Notes: a model not told the origin generated them from the letters alone. A DNA stretch of 64,000 bases from Amborella trichopoda (GCF_000471905.2 NW_006498435.1:4410874-4474873); one strand, 5' to 3'. Positions 10,736 through 23,371 are shown, counted from the first letter of the stretch. Numbers and translations are program-made.

Positions 10736-11417
10736 TCTAGCACGGTAGTCTCATCATCGAGCAACATTGCTGCCATGTCGGTCTAAGTTCTCGTGCCTAT
10801 CTTGCTGCCATGTTGAACTCACTGTTGTGTCAGGCTGGTTGGTGTTGGTATTCTGTCGTCGAGTAGTATTGTCGTTGTGCCGATCTGCGTTAGCGTGCTC
10901 ATCTTGCTACCACATCAAGTCAATCATCATACCAAATTTACCATTGTGCTAAGCTAGAGACCTGGTCAAATGTTTCTTTCTTTTCTTTTCTTCTCTTCTC
11001 TCTTCTTCCTTCTCTCAACCCTCATCTCATCATTTCTTCTCTTTTCTACATTGAATGTGTACGCTTGTGTACATTCACTCAAAGACAAGGTGGGGTCTCT
11101 TGGTCCACGTGTCTTATAAAATTAACCATGTGCGTGTGATTGTAGAAACAGGAGAATACAAGCCAAGGGAGGCAGTTCCGAACCAATTGAACGACTGGGG
11201 GCCTTTATTCGTGATCTAAGAGGGTGCCCACGCTAGCCAGCTCAAGTAAGTCCCGAACCCACCTTAAATTCCTCTCTCATCTGTTGGTATACCTGCTCTT
11301 GCTCTTGAGAAAGGTTCTTGAGAGACCGTTCTCAAGTCCTGGGTTCCCTTCAAAACTCGAGATACGTGCTGCCAAATCATTTAGATCCAGCGACGAGATC
11401 AAGGCACCTAGCCAGCT

Positions 11418-11436
11418 TGGTGACTCCACTGGGAAC
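11418..11436 (+). promoter_or_regulatory. primer-binding site, element 2
   Basis: TGGTGACTCCACTGGGAAC starts three bases after the LTR end at 11414. It resembles the complement of the 3' end of tRNA-Arg(ACG) and the sites of elements 1 and 3. Confidence 0.8.
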
Positions 11437-11506
11437 TTACTACCCCTTCGTCGAATCATACTTATTTTGATAGTTTCTCCTTTGTTTTACTGTTTTCACA
11501 CACCAC

Positions 11507-12664
11507 ATGGCTTCCGAGTTCCTTAACCCATATATTCAAATCGAGGATTTTCTCATCCCCGCATTCGCGAGCTTCGCAAGGGAACAAGTTCCTCGACCTT
11601 TGTTTCCAAATTTTCTTTTGAGCAAAGACCCAGTGTCTAGCTCCCATGTCTTAACCTGGATAGGCGACTTCAAAGTCCCCAACTCCCCATCTCCCTTCCT
11701 TGCGGAACTTCCACTAGGGTACCCTACATCAGTAGCACATCTGTTCGCACTCATAGCATGCACCCTGTCACCGACAAGTCACTTGTCGGTCGTATTGTTG
11801 AGGTACGCCAGAAGGCTACACAGTCCCTTTCTGCAAAAAGGCAAGGAAGTTTTCGTTGCTTCTATGGGTCTCATCAAGGCCACCCCCCACATTTCTGCCC
11901 CACCTTGGGTCTCTATGTTTAGAGATTCAACACATAGAGGAGGAGACCCTGTGACCTTCACTTCACGGACACACCCTAAGACTCGTGGGTCATCCACTCG
12001 AGTCACACCTTGAGGCAGCCCTTGTGTTACCTCGAGTACGTGTCCAGGATCAGGCCTCCTTGGGCCGAAACCTGTACGTATGCATGTGCATCTCATTGCT
12101 CGGGGCAATGTCGTTGCTGCGCTAACCTAAGAACACGGAAGACGATCTCTTCATCCTTCTTCTCAGCACACACTAGTGCACCCTGTTAGGGGCAGGCCTC
12201 ACCTGTTCCCTCGCAGACACCTGCTCACAGTTCTCGGACTCCTAAGGCTAGACCACCTGTTCGAGCCTGGGTTGACCCCCAAGTCATCCAGAATACTACT
12301 TCAAAGGGCGTACACACGCCATCTTCCCAGGCCACTGCTTGCTTCCGACCCAAACATCGTCGAGAGCCAGTCTTCTTCCACCCTTTCTCCTCCCGATAGA
12401 TATCTCAAGACCTGGTACTCGAAGGCTTTCGTTAAGAGTACCATCCTCAGCCAGCCCCGTCAGGTCAGTTATGCCCCTCGAGCCCACAAAGGAGTTCAGG
12501 GTGACAAAGGCCTGATGATTGATGAAGTTCTACAACTTCCAAGGCAGCAGCCCAAGCTGGCACCTATCCATGGTCCACATTCGCTGCCCCATCTTATGGA
12601 TACGGCCCTCTCATGCTTTAAGAAGGCGGGTCAACCTCGATCCCAATCTCAGTTTTGGAGATAA
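11507..12664 (+). pseudogene. N-terminal leader part of the element 2 polyprotein
   Basis: The ATG at 11507 opens a 168-codon frame beginning MASEFLNPYIQIEDFLIPAF, preserved in element 3 (minus, near 27590) and element 1 (near 8350). After a stop at about 12011, a second frame (12176-12664) carries YSKAFVKSTILSQP and GPHSLPHLMDTALSCFKKAG, also found in both other copies. I recognise no domain. Position matches the extra 5' ORF or extended gag N-terminus of Tat/Ogre elements. Frame changes between 12011 and 12176 and the stop near 12662 suggest decay, but the original polyprotein structure is unknown. Confidence 0.65.
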
Positions 12665-14400
12665 GTCTACCGCGGCCTCAAAGATAAGCAAAATAGAGGA
12701 CTGCATATCCTGATTAAGGAACCGACCAGAAAATTTGGGGCACCCAGCTCCAAGGATCTTCTTCCTGAAAATACATTCTACCCTCTTTAGATGATAAGGC
12801 CTGAAGAAGAAGTGCGAGAATCCTACACCGTGGTCAGTGTCATAGAAGATGACCCGACCACCCAGCAGCCACGGTCCCAAGACTCACACAGTCGGCATAT
12901 AAGACTCGAGTACAGTTGAGGCATGTTGATTCCTTGCTGACCGATCTTTCACGCGTGACTCACCAAGCTCGAAAGCCTTCAAACCCACCTAAGGCCGACC
13001 GCCTTCAGGAAATGGTCAGTGTTATGGTTGTGACAAACCCTAACGATTCTCAAGAGGAACGCATGAACAGGTTCAAGCAGATGGTGCAAGCAATGATGGA
13101 AAAGGTTGATCGCATGAAAAGCACGTGGTCCCCATTCAATGTATCCCCTCATGAGGCCAATTCCTATCACTCGGGTGATGCACCTCTAAGGCAACCTCCC
13201 CCTCTTGCCTTGCAGGACAATTCTGTCCCTCATCCTGTCTCACTGGCAAACATCGACGCTATAGCTTAAAGAGCAAACAGATCCCGAAAATATAGAGTTC
13301 AACGCTTTACCAGAAGCTGTAATCCTCCTACATCGATCAGGTTCTGTTTCCCTGAGACTACAATAAAGGGAAGTTTCCCCTGTTCAATGGTAGAACCTCC
13401 CCACACCAGCATATTGCGCATTTCCAAAAGGCATGTCGAGAGGCAGCGGCTGATGGGAGACTCCTCCATCAGCTTGTTGAAACCCTTGATGGCTTGACTT
13501 TTCAGTGGTATTCTCGGCTTCTCCCAAATTCAGTACATACTTGGGAGGAAATGGAGAAATTGTTCCATCAACGTTTCTATGAGGTCGAGATGGAGGTCCA
13601 AACCATTGAGCTTCTCACCTTGACCCAAGAACCAGATGAACCTGTAGATCAACTCATAGCAAGGTGGAGAGATTTGACCACTCACCATCCCAATCCCATG
13701 CCTGAGAAGGAAGCAGTTAAGACCTGTGTGCGAAACCTGCAACCTAAGATCACTCGACATGTTGAGGCCTCCAACCCGGCCTCCATGTTAGAGCTGACCT
13801 CTAAGTTAGTTCGCATAGAGAGTATGTCACGCCACCATGGCTAGTCACCACAACAACCTTCAAGCTCGAGAAATAACTGGGGCAATGGCAATTCTCAGGC
13901 CAATGCCTGGGGTGACCAACAGAAAGGGGTAATTAGTGCGGCCATTACCGTCAATGATCCAAAGAAGTCCACCTCTCAGACTTTGGACCTCTCCAAAGGG
14001 GTAGGCACAGCAAACACAATGTCTTAGGCAGGCAAACAGCAGCAATCAAAGAACCAGGTACGCCCACCTACGAACCTTAATCGAAGTGCTTATTGGACTA
14101 ACCATCAAAACAAGGTTTGTCCTTTTGAAAAGGAATGGGCTTTGGCACTGCTCCTACTATTGCTGGAACAGAACATAATTGATCTGCTCGAGATCAAGTT
14201 TCCCGATCAAGCTGGTCACGATACGCACGCAAGATATTGTGCTTATCATCGAATGGTAAATCACTCCACAGAAGATTATTACACACTTAAGGACCTCATC
14301 AGGGCTTTGATCCAGAAGGGTTAGATCAAGCTCGAAGAAGTCAAGAAAGAATTCGGGGCAACTAAGGCTTCTTGCGTGGTAACAGCACAAGAGAAAGACA
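12665..14400 (+). pseudogene. gag capsid and knuckle region, element 2
   Basis: 12916-13269 is a helical segment (RLQEMVSVMVVTNPNDSQEE, MNRFKQMVQAMMEKVDRM). 13494-13844 is the Retrotrans_gag capsid core: FQWYSRLLPNSVHTWEEMEK, LFHQRFYEVEMEVQTIELLT, PDEPVDQLIARWRDLTTHHP. 14142-14324 encodes the C-terminal knuckle-like motif (CAYHRMVNHSTEDYYTLKDL), whose last Cys is Tyr. A stop follows at 14323 and the frame continues (IKLEEVKKEFGATKAS) to about 14395. There the homology jumps straight to RT, so the gag C-terminal part and protease are deleted. Confidence 0.85.
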
Positions 14401-14429
14401 AAAGCATGCGCCCTTCTGATGAGCTGTCA

Positions 14430-14995
14430 ATTGATCGTCTCCTTAATGGATGGATACTCCGGGTATAATCAGATACGAATGGCACCAGAAGATGAGGAAG
14501 CCACCGCGTTATTCACTCCAAAAGGGGTCTTCTGCTACGTAATGATGCCTTAAGGATTGACGAATGTCGGTGCCACATATCAAAGAGCAATGACGACCGT
14601 CTTCAAAGACATGATGCACAAAGAGGTGGAATGTTATGTAGATGACTTGGTGGTGAAATCCGAAGAGAAAGACGCTCATATGAGAGACCTTGAAAAAGTG
14701 TTCGAACGGTTATGCCTTCATTAACTCAAAATGAACCCGCTGAAATGCGCTCTTGGCGTGCATTCAAGAAAGTTCTTGGGGTTCATTGTTAGACACCAAG
14801 GGTTGGAAGTTGAGTCAATTAAGATCAAGGCGATCTAGGAAATTCCATCACCAACTACGTTGCTAGAGGTGAGCTCCCTTCAAGGACAGCTAGCCTATAT
14901 CCATAGGTTCATCTCGAACCACTCAGGTCGTTGTAAGCCTTTTACACACCTGTTAAAGAAGGATAGTCCATTCATCTGGGACAAAGCATGCTAAG
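14430..14995 (+). pseudogene. partial reverse transcriptase, element 2
   Basis: Copies element RNA into DNA. The frame reads DGYSGYNQIRMAPEDEEAT, GVFCYVMMP, then the catalytic box CYVDDLVVKSEEKDAH (YVDD at 14635-14646), FLGFIVRHQGLEVESIKIKA, LQGQLAYIHRFISNHSGRCK and HLLKKDSPFIWDKAC. The N-terminal fingers, present in element 1, are deleted. Stops occur after VMMP (14551), in the LH*LKMN segment and in the KAI*EIP segment. The domain ends near 14990, where a deletion joins it to the end of integrase. Confidence 0.88.
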
Positions 14996-15297
14996 AAACA
15001 CTTGATTAAAAGAGATTGGAAGCTCAGCATAATCTTGAGCTCAACCAAGGGAGAATGAAGAGGGCCTTTGACAAGTCAGTCAAGGTCTGCTCATTCACCC
15101 GTGGAGATATGGTTCTAGTTGTCAAAAGACCGATTGTTATGCATGGAGGGCATAAAGGAAAGTTTGAATCTAAGTGGGAAGGCCCTTTTATAACCAAGAA
15201 GGTCTCACCAAATGGTGCGTACATGCTAAAACATCCTGATGGAGAGGAGGCGATGCCCCCCATCAATGGGCGATATCTAAAGAAGTATTATCCCTGA
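14996..15297 (+). pseudogene. integrase C-terminal fragment, element 2
   Basis: From 15016 an open frame (LEAQHNLELNQGRMKRAFDK, GDMVLVVKRPIVMHGGHKGK, NGAYMLKHPDGEEAMPPING, ending LKKYYP) is the C-terminal DNA-binding segment of integrase. It is very similar to element 1 at 1411-1169. Zinc-binding and catalytic parts are absent. This is a deletion remnant, although the segment itself has no stop. Confidence 0.88.
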
Positions 15298-17574
15298 TAC
15301 GTATTTAACAGACTCAACATGCGAAGGAGTTAAGGATAGAAGAAAGAAACAATGATGAAAAGGAAAATGAGCAAGTCAATTCAATAAAGCTTAATTATTT
15401 TATTGAAGAAATTACAAGTTACAATAAAAAACCCATTATCAAGGAAGTTACAGGGATATATTATCAAGCGTTGCTCTTGCATCTGAGGAAAAGAAAACGG
15501 CTGACCCCAGCGTTGCTGTTGCATCTCAGGAAAAGAGAACGATTGACCCCAACGTTGCTCTTGTATCTAGGGAGAGGACAGTTACAAGCCGAAAAAATTG
15601 CTCTCACATCAGAAGCATTACTCTTACATCTGAGGAAAGAGGATGGTTACAGGCCAAAAGTGGCTTTCGCAATAGGAGATGGTGGAAGCGCTTTGATTGA
15701 GTTTATCAAACATACAAAGTAGACTTCTCTGACATGGAACTGGTTTATGATGGAGAGCATACCCTATCATAGTGATGGCCCTTCCATAGAACCACATGAA
15801 GATCACAATTGTGCTGGAGGACTTGGCTTCCAATAGGCTTCAGAAGCCAGGCCTCGCCATTAGTTACCACCCTTTGCCACCCAAGTTATCACCATGCACA
15901 ATCACAGCAGAACACGATTCACCGCCGTTCATGAAAGGATTACTGAAGGAGCAGCTACTGCCATGCACGACTAACGCCGTGTGCATCATGTTGATGATCA
16001 TGCATGACTTAAGGCACTGACTAGTGCTATTAAAGACTAATGTTGAGCATCTTCAAAAAGACTAACGTCGGATGTGGCTTTGAGAAGTAACGTCAACTGT
16101 GCCTGACAAAGGTGTATCGTCGGCTAAGGCTAACACTGGATGTGCTCTTTATAGTCGTGAGTGCTAGCTCGTGACGCTTTGATTGCCAGCAATAGTGACT
16201 ATTCAGCTTCCTTAAAACCCTTCGTCTCCCTACGACCATTTAGCGGCTGTTCAATTCTTGCAACCCTTCGGTTCCCGCGACGGTTCAATTCTCACAACGC
16301 CTCGGTTCCCGTGACTCCTCAGTCCTCGAGACCCGTCAGTTCCCGAGTCCCTTCGGTTGCTTGTGCCCTTTCATTTCCCTGGCAACCATTCACTTGCCAA
16401 TGACGGTTTATTGCCATGTGACCTCTCGGCTTCCTGCCAAAAAACTCACTGGCAGACCTTCCCCTTCTACCCGACGATGGAAAACCACAAGAAAACTCCC
16501 GAAAACCAACAGAAGTTTGTCGGCAGCTCCCTGCGGTAACTTGGATCTTTTTCCCTTCTCTGGTACTCCCAGGACCACGGTCAAAATCTCTACAGACTTC
16601 GACCAACTCCCTATTTTGCTCGCACTACCTGCTCATCAACTCCAACAATAGTGACCCTCGCGAAGCGCCCTGCATAACTCTGCTGGTTCTTTGTGGACGA
16701 CGTGCTTCCCGGTAAACTCTCGCCTGTAAAATCTATGTTCTTATCAAAATTCCCATAGGGAGCTCTCTCACTCTTACTGTTAAAAGCCTTAGCTGCTTTT
16801 ACCTTCGGTAAAATGGTAAAAATGGGGTTTTACCCCCTTATATAAAAGATGCTTCCTCAAAGTGCCCCTCACAAAGAAAGAATACCAGACAAGTCCTTAA
16901 AGGCCAAACGGCAATGGGCCGGACTGAGTCGGGCTCAGACCCAAGCCCCGGACAGAGGCTTACTGTTGTCAATGCAATGTCGAGCGTCAAATGGTAAAGA
17001 ACCAAGGCTGGGCTTGGCCCAAGCCCGAGGCTAGGTCTCAGACCAACGCCGCTCGTAGCTAACGACGCGTGTGAAATCTCATGACTCATGCCGCACGTGA
17101 AACCTCACGACTAACATTATGAGTGAAACTCCCTGATGAACATCGTTTGTGACTAGTGTCGTGCGTCAGTGACTGCTCAATGTCGTTCGTGCAACTGGTG
17201 ACTCCATGTTAATACCACGCATGTCTGAATCTTATCATCATCCCCAGTAGGAGTTACACCAATGCTGTAGTCCATCATCCCCAATGGAGTTAGGTGTATG
17301 CAAAAAGGGTCGTGCTTACCCTTTTAATCCCCATGAGTCAGTCTCGCACCAAGCTATCTTATCCTCAGGGAGTCGGGTTACCTTTTATAAGCCTATTCCC
17401 CATGGAGTTTCATCTTTCACCTTAAGAAGCCATACTTGCCCCCTACCCCTAGAAGTTCACTTCTGTTTGCCATCCCTCTTAGGGCCACCATCTCCATCTA
17501 AGCTCTCTGCTTGTGTATAGCCTTAATCATTTTATCCCCAGGGAGTCAGGTTGCTATCCACAGACCTATCCCCC
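15298..17574 (+). other. 3' non-coding region of element 2, proximal part
   Basis: No coding domain recognised. 15460-15660 holds three or four degenerate repeats around CATCTGAGGAAAAGA and GAACG(A/G)TTGACCCCA. 15690-15775 is the reverse complement of element 1 at 690-780. 15900-16170 contains short repeats of TAACGTCG/GCACGAC. The rest is unique, with short unsupported frames. Confidence 0.6.
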
Positions 17575-18060
17575 AACATGGCGACCCACACCATGGTCTA
17601 TGCTGCATGACCCTAAACTGCATAGTCATGATCCGTTCTGCATGACCTTAAACTGCACAACCACGGTCTAGATGCACGACCCTAAACTCCATGGTCCAAA
17701 CCATATGACCTTAAATTGTAGCGGAGGTCCAGTTGCGTCCAGTTGCATGACCTTAAAGTGCATGGTCTTAGTCCCATGACCTTAAAATTGCACAGCCATG
17801 GTCAAAGCTATGTGACCTTAAACTATAGTGCACGACCGGGTCGCATGACGTTAAAAGGCTTAGCACCATGGTTTAAACTACATGACCTTAAACTGTAGCA
17901 GAGGTCTGGTTGTACGACCTTAAACTACATGGTCTTGACTACATGACTCTAAACTACTTAGCCATAGTCCGAGCTATATAACCTTAAAACTATAGTGCAC
18001 GTCCTGACCGCATGATGATAAACTGCTTTGTATAAGTCCTGGAGGCATCACCTTAAACAC
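17575..18060. repeat. degenerate minisatellite related to the 131-690 array
   Basis: Units of about 35-60 bp contain GCATGACCTTAAACTGCA and CCATGGTC. This is the reverse complement of the 35-bp unit at 131-690, as expected for the same region of an element in opposite orientation. Units are more diverged and irregular here. Confidence 0.9.
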
Positions 18061-19644
18061 GCCCCCACACACATGCACATGCCCTTTACATGCATCTTCA
18101 CGCTCGTCTTCCCTAACCAACCCGTCCATGTGTGCGCACCACTTTCATCAACTCCCCAGTGAACCCCTTCATTACCATTCATCATTCCCCAGTGAGTCTC
18201 ACCCATGCTCACAAAACGGAGAGCCATCCCGCCATCCATACCCACTATCAGCTATTGGGTCACCACTTTTTACCCACCATTCATACATCATCCATCTTGC
18301 ATAGGGAGCCTCATGTCATCTCCCTAAAGTGAGTTAAAACCACCACCATGCTCACTTTATGGCCTCCATAGACTTGCCATTCACCACCACCACGGTCCTT
18401 AAACTGTAGTGCATGTCCTGACCGCATGACATTAAAAAGCTTCGCACAGGTCCCGAAGGCATGACCTTTAACACGCCTTCACAAAACAAAGAGAAAATAA
18501 ATAAATAAATAACGGGCATAGTGTATACCTGGTCAAGGGAATGGCATGAATAAAAATGATGGATGGGCACGGTCACGAAACCATGAGCAAAAGAGTTTCG
18601 TAGAATAAAAACCCGGGCATGGTGAAAACCCGAAAGGCCAGTGTGAGTAAAATAGATAATAAGGGTGGACATGGCCAAAAGGTCATGGGTAAAAGACCCC
18701 TGAAGAAAAGGAAGTTGGTGAGAACCGTCTCTTTGGTGCCACTTCCCAAGGCCAAGTGAAAACCTACAAAGGGCGCTTGGATCAATAAACAGGTTGATGC
18801 AGCACTCGCCTTTATAGGCGGCTTCAGCAAGCATTCAGAAAAAAAAAATCCCTCGTGTCACAATATCAGGACCAAAAAATATGAGCATCAAGGAAGATTT
18901 CGACAGCTTGAGTCCATTTACAAAAGGACTCAACGGACAAAAGACTCGCCAAGAAGGCAAGACAATTCTCATGAGGAAGAGCACTATTCCCACGAGGTCA
19001 CTTACGCATTCCAAGATGTTGAAGATGCCCCAAGAAATCCAAGTCAGCCAGACCTTGGACCTGTTATGCAGCAACAAGATTGAGCTCTCAGAGGACACCT
19101 CAAACAAAGAAGAGAGGTATTCTGATCGATGAAACTGCTAGCAGTAGGAAGGGGTTATACCCACAGCTGGTCACCTCGATAAACTGAGGTATCCTGCCCA
19201 CCAAGGACAATATGGTGCACCATGCAAATGGATGCCAACCAAAATCCCTTCAGCAGACCACCCAAAACAAACAAACCAGTATCAAATGGGAAAAATGCGC
19301 TTCAGCATGGCACTCAACTATCAGACGGGCCTGATTCTGAACAACGAGGTCTGCACAAAATCCTCATCTATCAGAATCACTAATACCCTTGAGGGTGAGG
19401 ACTTCAATAGGATCCCTCAAAAAAGTTTCTTCTCCCCTTAAAATCTCCACGGATTGACTTGTACATTACATCCAAACATCTGAGCATCCTAGTCACAGCA
19501 TTGCATGGATCTCCTTGGCGTTCACGTGGTCCTGTGGCTAAGAAGGAAAAAGTAATAAAGCCGAAGAAATTTTTTTGAATGTTCTCCTTCTCACTTATCT
19601 CGAAGCATAACATTCAGCAAGGCAAGCTGTTTGAACACAATTTT
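18061..19644 (+). other. 3' non-coding region of element 2, distal part
   Basis: 18395-18480 contains two more copies of the minisatellite unit (CTTAAACTGTAGTGCATG, GCATGACATTAAAAAGC). The remainder has no recognisable domain. An 83-codon frame at 18881-19132 begins MSIKEDFDSLSPFTKG and resembles nothing I know. A purine-rich stretch at about 19540-19570 could be a decayed polypurine tract, but it is ~75 bp from the LTR start, so I do not call one. Confidence 0.5.
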
Positions 19645-22600
19645 CAGCACCTTGGGTCCCCGATACGTAATAAAAAGAGAAGTCGGTTAATAAAGCCTGA
19701 ATTACAGTGGAATTCTTGACAGTCTCAGAATTTCCCCAGAACAAGTGAAAATGTGCATAAAGACCTCAAAAGTCCACCTGCAAATTTTCGTCGTAATTTG
19801 TCTTGTCTATGATAGTGCAAACAAAGAAACAATTTTGGAAAAATTAGTCTCTAGCACCCTAAAACGAATCCTGTAACTAGAAATCTATTTTTGATATGTC
19901 AAATTGTTGTGAAACCACCGTCATTAGATCCGACACGGTTGAAAACCCCTACGGGCCAAGTTTCAACTTAATCGGGTGCTTCAAAACAAAGTTATGGGTA
20001 AAAGACCGAAAAGGGATAGGTGGCACACTATTCCCGTGTGCCCTCCCTGCACCAAATCACCATTAATGGAGATTGTTTTTAATAGTCTCAGGCAGTGACT
20101 TTCGGGAGCCATATCTCACTCATCCCGAGTCGGATCATGCACAAATTTTGTGAGCATGTTTGTCTCATCAAGACGAGCCTTTCGGTATGTGGCACGCCCC
20201 ATGACGACGCTTGAGCAGGAGGAAAAGCTAGAAAAAAGGAAGTTGCAAGAAGAAAATTCTATGATTCGTAAAGGAAGTTGCAGGGAATTCAGCAGTGACA
20301 CGTCCTACTCAAGCAGCCATATCACGGTGCTCGCACATCAGATTGACACGAGACCAGTTCCATACATGCGTAAGGTCTAGGGCTACTATTGATCCAAATC
20401 TTGTGCGTGATGAACGATCGGATTTCATACGTGAGCCGATAAATTTGGGAAAAAATTTTGCTGTTGGAATTTAGATTTCGGCCAAAAACTCAAGACTGTA
20501 AAATCTTCGTCTGGGCACGAAATTGACTTGTGTTTGTTGCCACGCGATTGTGACGGTATGCTTAGTTCAATACAACGAAGAAATCACGAAGTCACATCAA
20601 GATATGAACACACTATTGATTCGAAGATTTCAAGATTTGCACGAATTTCAAGTCGCATGATCGTGGCCTAAAAACGCAATCTATGGCTCGAAGTTGGTAT
20701 TAAATCAATCGCCATGACAAGCCCTATAAGAAAGAAATCATATTTTTGTGAAACGGGCACCAGAGCAACCTCGGATCATCCATGGAAGATCACGTACGTT
20801 CTAGGGCAGCAGCAGGGACTGTTTGGGAATTCCATGTATTGTTAACCAAGGGCAAAACAGTCATTTTGCACCCATTTTTAGAATTTCTTTTAATTCAAAT
20901 AAATTTTAATTACTATCAATTAGGATAGTTTTTTAGCATCCACCCATGTTTGGTCCCAATTTTATAAATACATGCTAAACCTACTTGTAAAGGAACCCGC
21001 TCATACTTTCAATTGATGAATAAAGTTTAAGGTTTTTGTATTGAGTTGGAGAGGCACGTCTTGGAGAGAGAGAGAGGGAAGATAAGAATTATGCTAGTAC
21101 CCTCCTCCCTAAGGTAATTCTCTCTTCCTTTCTTCTCTCTCCTCTTTTTTCTCTCTCCACTCTTCCTCTTCTTCAGTTTCTTTTCTCGCTCCTTTCTCTC
21201 TCTTTTCTTTCTTCTTCTTTTTTCTGCTTCTCTCTCTTCTTCTTTGAGAACATGCACAATGTGGCAGAGCCGTGCATGCCTCTCTCTTCCTTTCCTTTCT
21301 CTCTTCCTTTTCTTTCTCTCTTCTTTTTCTTCTTCTCCTTCTTTATTCTTTCTCTATCTTTTTCTCTACTTCTCTTTGTCTGAGCATGCATGGCGATGGC
21401 AGCGCCATGCATGAATTTCTCCCTCTATTTCCTTTTCTCTCTAACACACATGGTGGTGGCAGTGTCGTGCGTGTTTCATTCTCTCTCTTCTTGTTCTTCC
21501 CCTCTCCTTCTTTACTTATGCTCTCTACTCTATCGTTCTCTCTTCTTCTCTCTATTTGAGCGTGCATGGCGATGGCAACACCATGCATGAACTTCTCTCT
21601 ATTTTGTTTTCTCTCTCTAACACACACGATGGTAGCAGTGTCGTGCGTGTTTCCTTCTCTCTCATTCCTTCTTTCTCCTCTGACTTGTTCCTTCTTCCTA
21701 ATCTCTTTCCTTTTCTTTCTTTCTTCTCCTCTGACTCTTTCTTAACCTCTCTCCTCACTTTCCTTTTCTCTCTTCTTTCTTTTCGTCACTCACTGTTCAC
21801 CTTTCTTCTCTCTCTACTTTCCTTTCTTCTTTCTCTTCCCCTAACTCTCTTTGCTTCCTCGTTGTCTTTCTTTCTCTCACCTTGTTATTTCTTTTCTCTC
21901 TCCTCTCCAATCATGCACAATGATACTCATCGTCGGGCATGACATTCTCATTCTTCCCTTATCCTCTGAAACATGCACAGTGAGCCTGGCCTTAACCCGA
22001 GTGGTGGGCCAAGCCTCTGTCCAAGTTTCCCCTTCCCATGTTGTGCCCGATGATGCTCATCACCGCGCACAACATTCCTTTCCTCATTCTTTGTTGAGGA
22101 CACTAAACCGAGCCCTTTCTCGAGTGGCGGGTCGGGTCGTGTCTTAGTTTTTTATGACACGAGCGGCAATGCCTAACGCCACACGTGTCTTTCCCCTTTT
22201 TCTCTCCTCTTTCCCCTTTCTCTCTCCGCTTTCCTCTCTCATGGAGATGGAACCCATTGCCTTCTATGTTCTTTCTCTCTCCTCATTCCTCTGTCATGGG
22301 TAGTAGAACCCATAGTCGTTCATGTTCTTTCTTTCTCCTCTTTCCACTGTCATGGGTGGCGAAACCTATCGTCGTCCATGTTCTTTCTCTCTCCTCTTCC
22401 TCTGTCATGGACGATAGACCCATCGTCGTCCATGTTCTTTCTCTCTCCTTTCTTTTCTCTTCTCCCTTTTCTCTTTCCTCTTTTTTCTCTCCACAATCTT
22501 CTTCTCTCGCCTTTCTTCTTTCTTCCTTTTCTCTTATCTCTCGTTTCTCTTCTATCTCTTCTCTTTCTTTCTTCTCCTTTCCTTCTCTTTTCACCTATCA

Positions 22601-23371
22601 CTTTTCTTCTCTCTCTCTTTCTCTCTTTGTTTTTCTTATCTCTCCTCTTTCTCTTTCTTTTTCTTCTTCCTCTCTCATTTAGTCAAGGGATAATCTAGCA
22701 CGGTAGTCTTATCGTCAAGCAGTATTGCCGCCGTGCCGGTCTATGTTAACGTGCTCATCTTGCTGCCACATTGAACTCACCGTTGTGTCAGGCTAGTTAG
22801 TGTTGGTGTTCTGTCATCGAGTACTAATGTCGTTGTATCAGTCCGCGTTACCGTGTCCATCTTGCTACCATGTCAGGTCAATCATCATACCAATCTAGCC
22901 ACTGTGCTAAGATAGCCACCTGGTCAAATGTTTCTTTCTTTTATGTTCTTCTCTTCTCTCTTCTTCCTGCTCCCAACCCTCATCTTATCATTTCTTCCCT
23001 TTTCTACTTTGAATGTGCACGCCTATGTGCATTCACCCAAAGACAAGGTGGGGTCTCTTAACCCACTTTTCTTGTAAAATTAACCATGTGTGTGTGACCT
23101 CAGAAACAGGAGAATAAATGTCAAGGGAGGCGATTCCAAACCAAGTGTGCGATTGGGGCGATTTCTTCGTGATCTAAGAGGGTGCCCATATGAGCCAGCC
23201 TGAGTAAGTCTCGAACCCACTTTAAATTCCTCTCTCATCGGTTGATATACCTACCTTGCTCGTGAGCAAGGTTCCCGAGAGAGCGATCTCAAGTTTCGGG
23301 TTCCCTTCAAAACCTGAGACACGTGCCACTAGATCATCCAGATCCGAGGGCGAGATCGAGGCACCTAACCA
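19645..23371 (+). repeat. 3' LTR of element 2 (LTR B)
   Basis: About 3.73 kb. The start is placed where homology with the outer end of LTR C begins (CACCTTGG-TCCCCGAT block); the terminal TG is mutated. It ends ...GCACCTAACCA at 23371 and is followed not by a primer site but by minus-strand gag of element 3, as expected for a 3' LTR abutting other DNA. TATA box at 20963. CT tract with hairpins from about 21110 to 22690. About 545 bp near its start (roughly 19700-20290) is absent from LTR C. Confidence 0.85.

Larger units (their letters stand above)
8480..11414 (+). repeat. 5' LTR of element 2 (LTR A, 5'-truncated)
   Basis: Aligns throughout with LTR B (from about 20295) and the reverse complement of LTR C. 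It starts at the block GACATGTCCCTCTCGAGCAG and lacks the first ~650 bp present in B. It ends ...GCACCTAGCCA at 11414, followed by the primer-binding site. A TATA box is at 9091 and an AATAAAG signal near 9147. From about 9240 to 10730 the sequence is CT-rich, broken by imperfect ~30-bp hairpins. The long Ser/Leu/Phe frames here are low-complexity products of the CT tract and are not genes. Confidence 0.9.
8480..23371 (+). mobile_element. Tat-lineage Ty3/gypsy retrotransposon, element 2 (defective)
   Basis: Plus-strand order: truncated 5' LTR (8480-11414), primer site (11418), leader and gag (11507-14400), partial RT with YVDD (14430-14990), integrase tail (15016-15297), ~4.3-kb 3' non-coding region (15298-19644) with minisatellites, and a full 3' LTR (19645-23371). 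Protease, both RNase H domains and most of integrase are gone. Gag and RT have stops. Pairing LTRs A and B as one element rests on orientation and order; no target-site duplication can be tested because the left terminus is missing. Confidence 0.8.

Noticed and set aside
9173..10786. Long open frames rich in Ser, Leu and Phe on the plus strand (also 21272-22700, and minus 28385-28991 and 29410-30027)
   Set aside because: They translate the LTR pyrimidine tract, occur in several overlapping frames at once, and have no domain. Open because CT repeats contain no stop codons.
19540..19575. Polypurine tract for element 2
   Set aside because: The purine run is about 75 bp from the LTR start and interrupted; a functional tract should directly abut the LTR.
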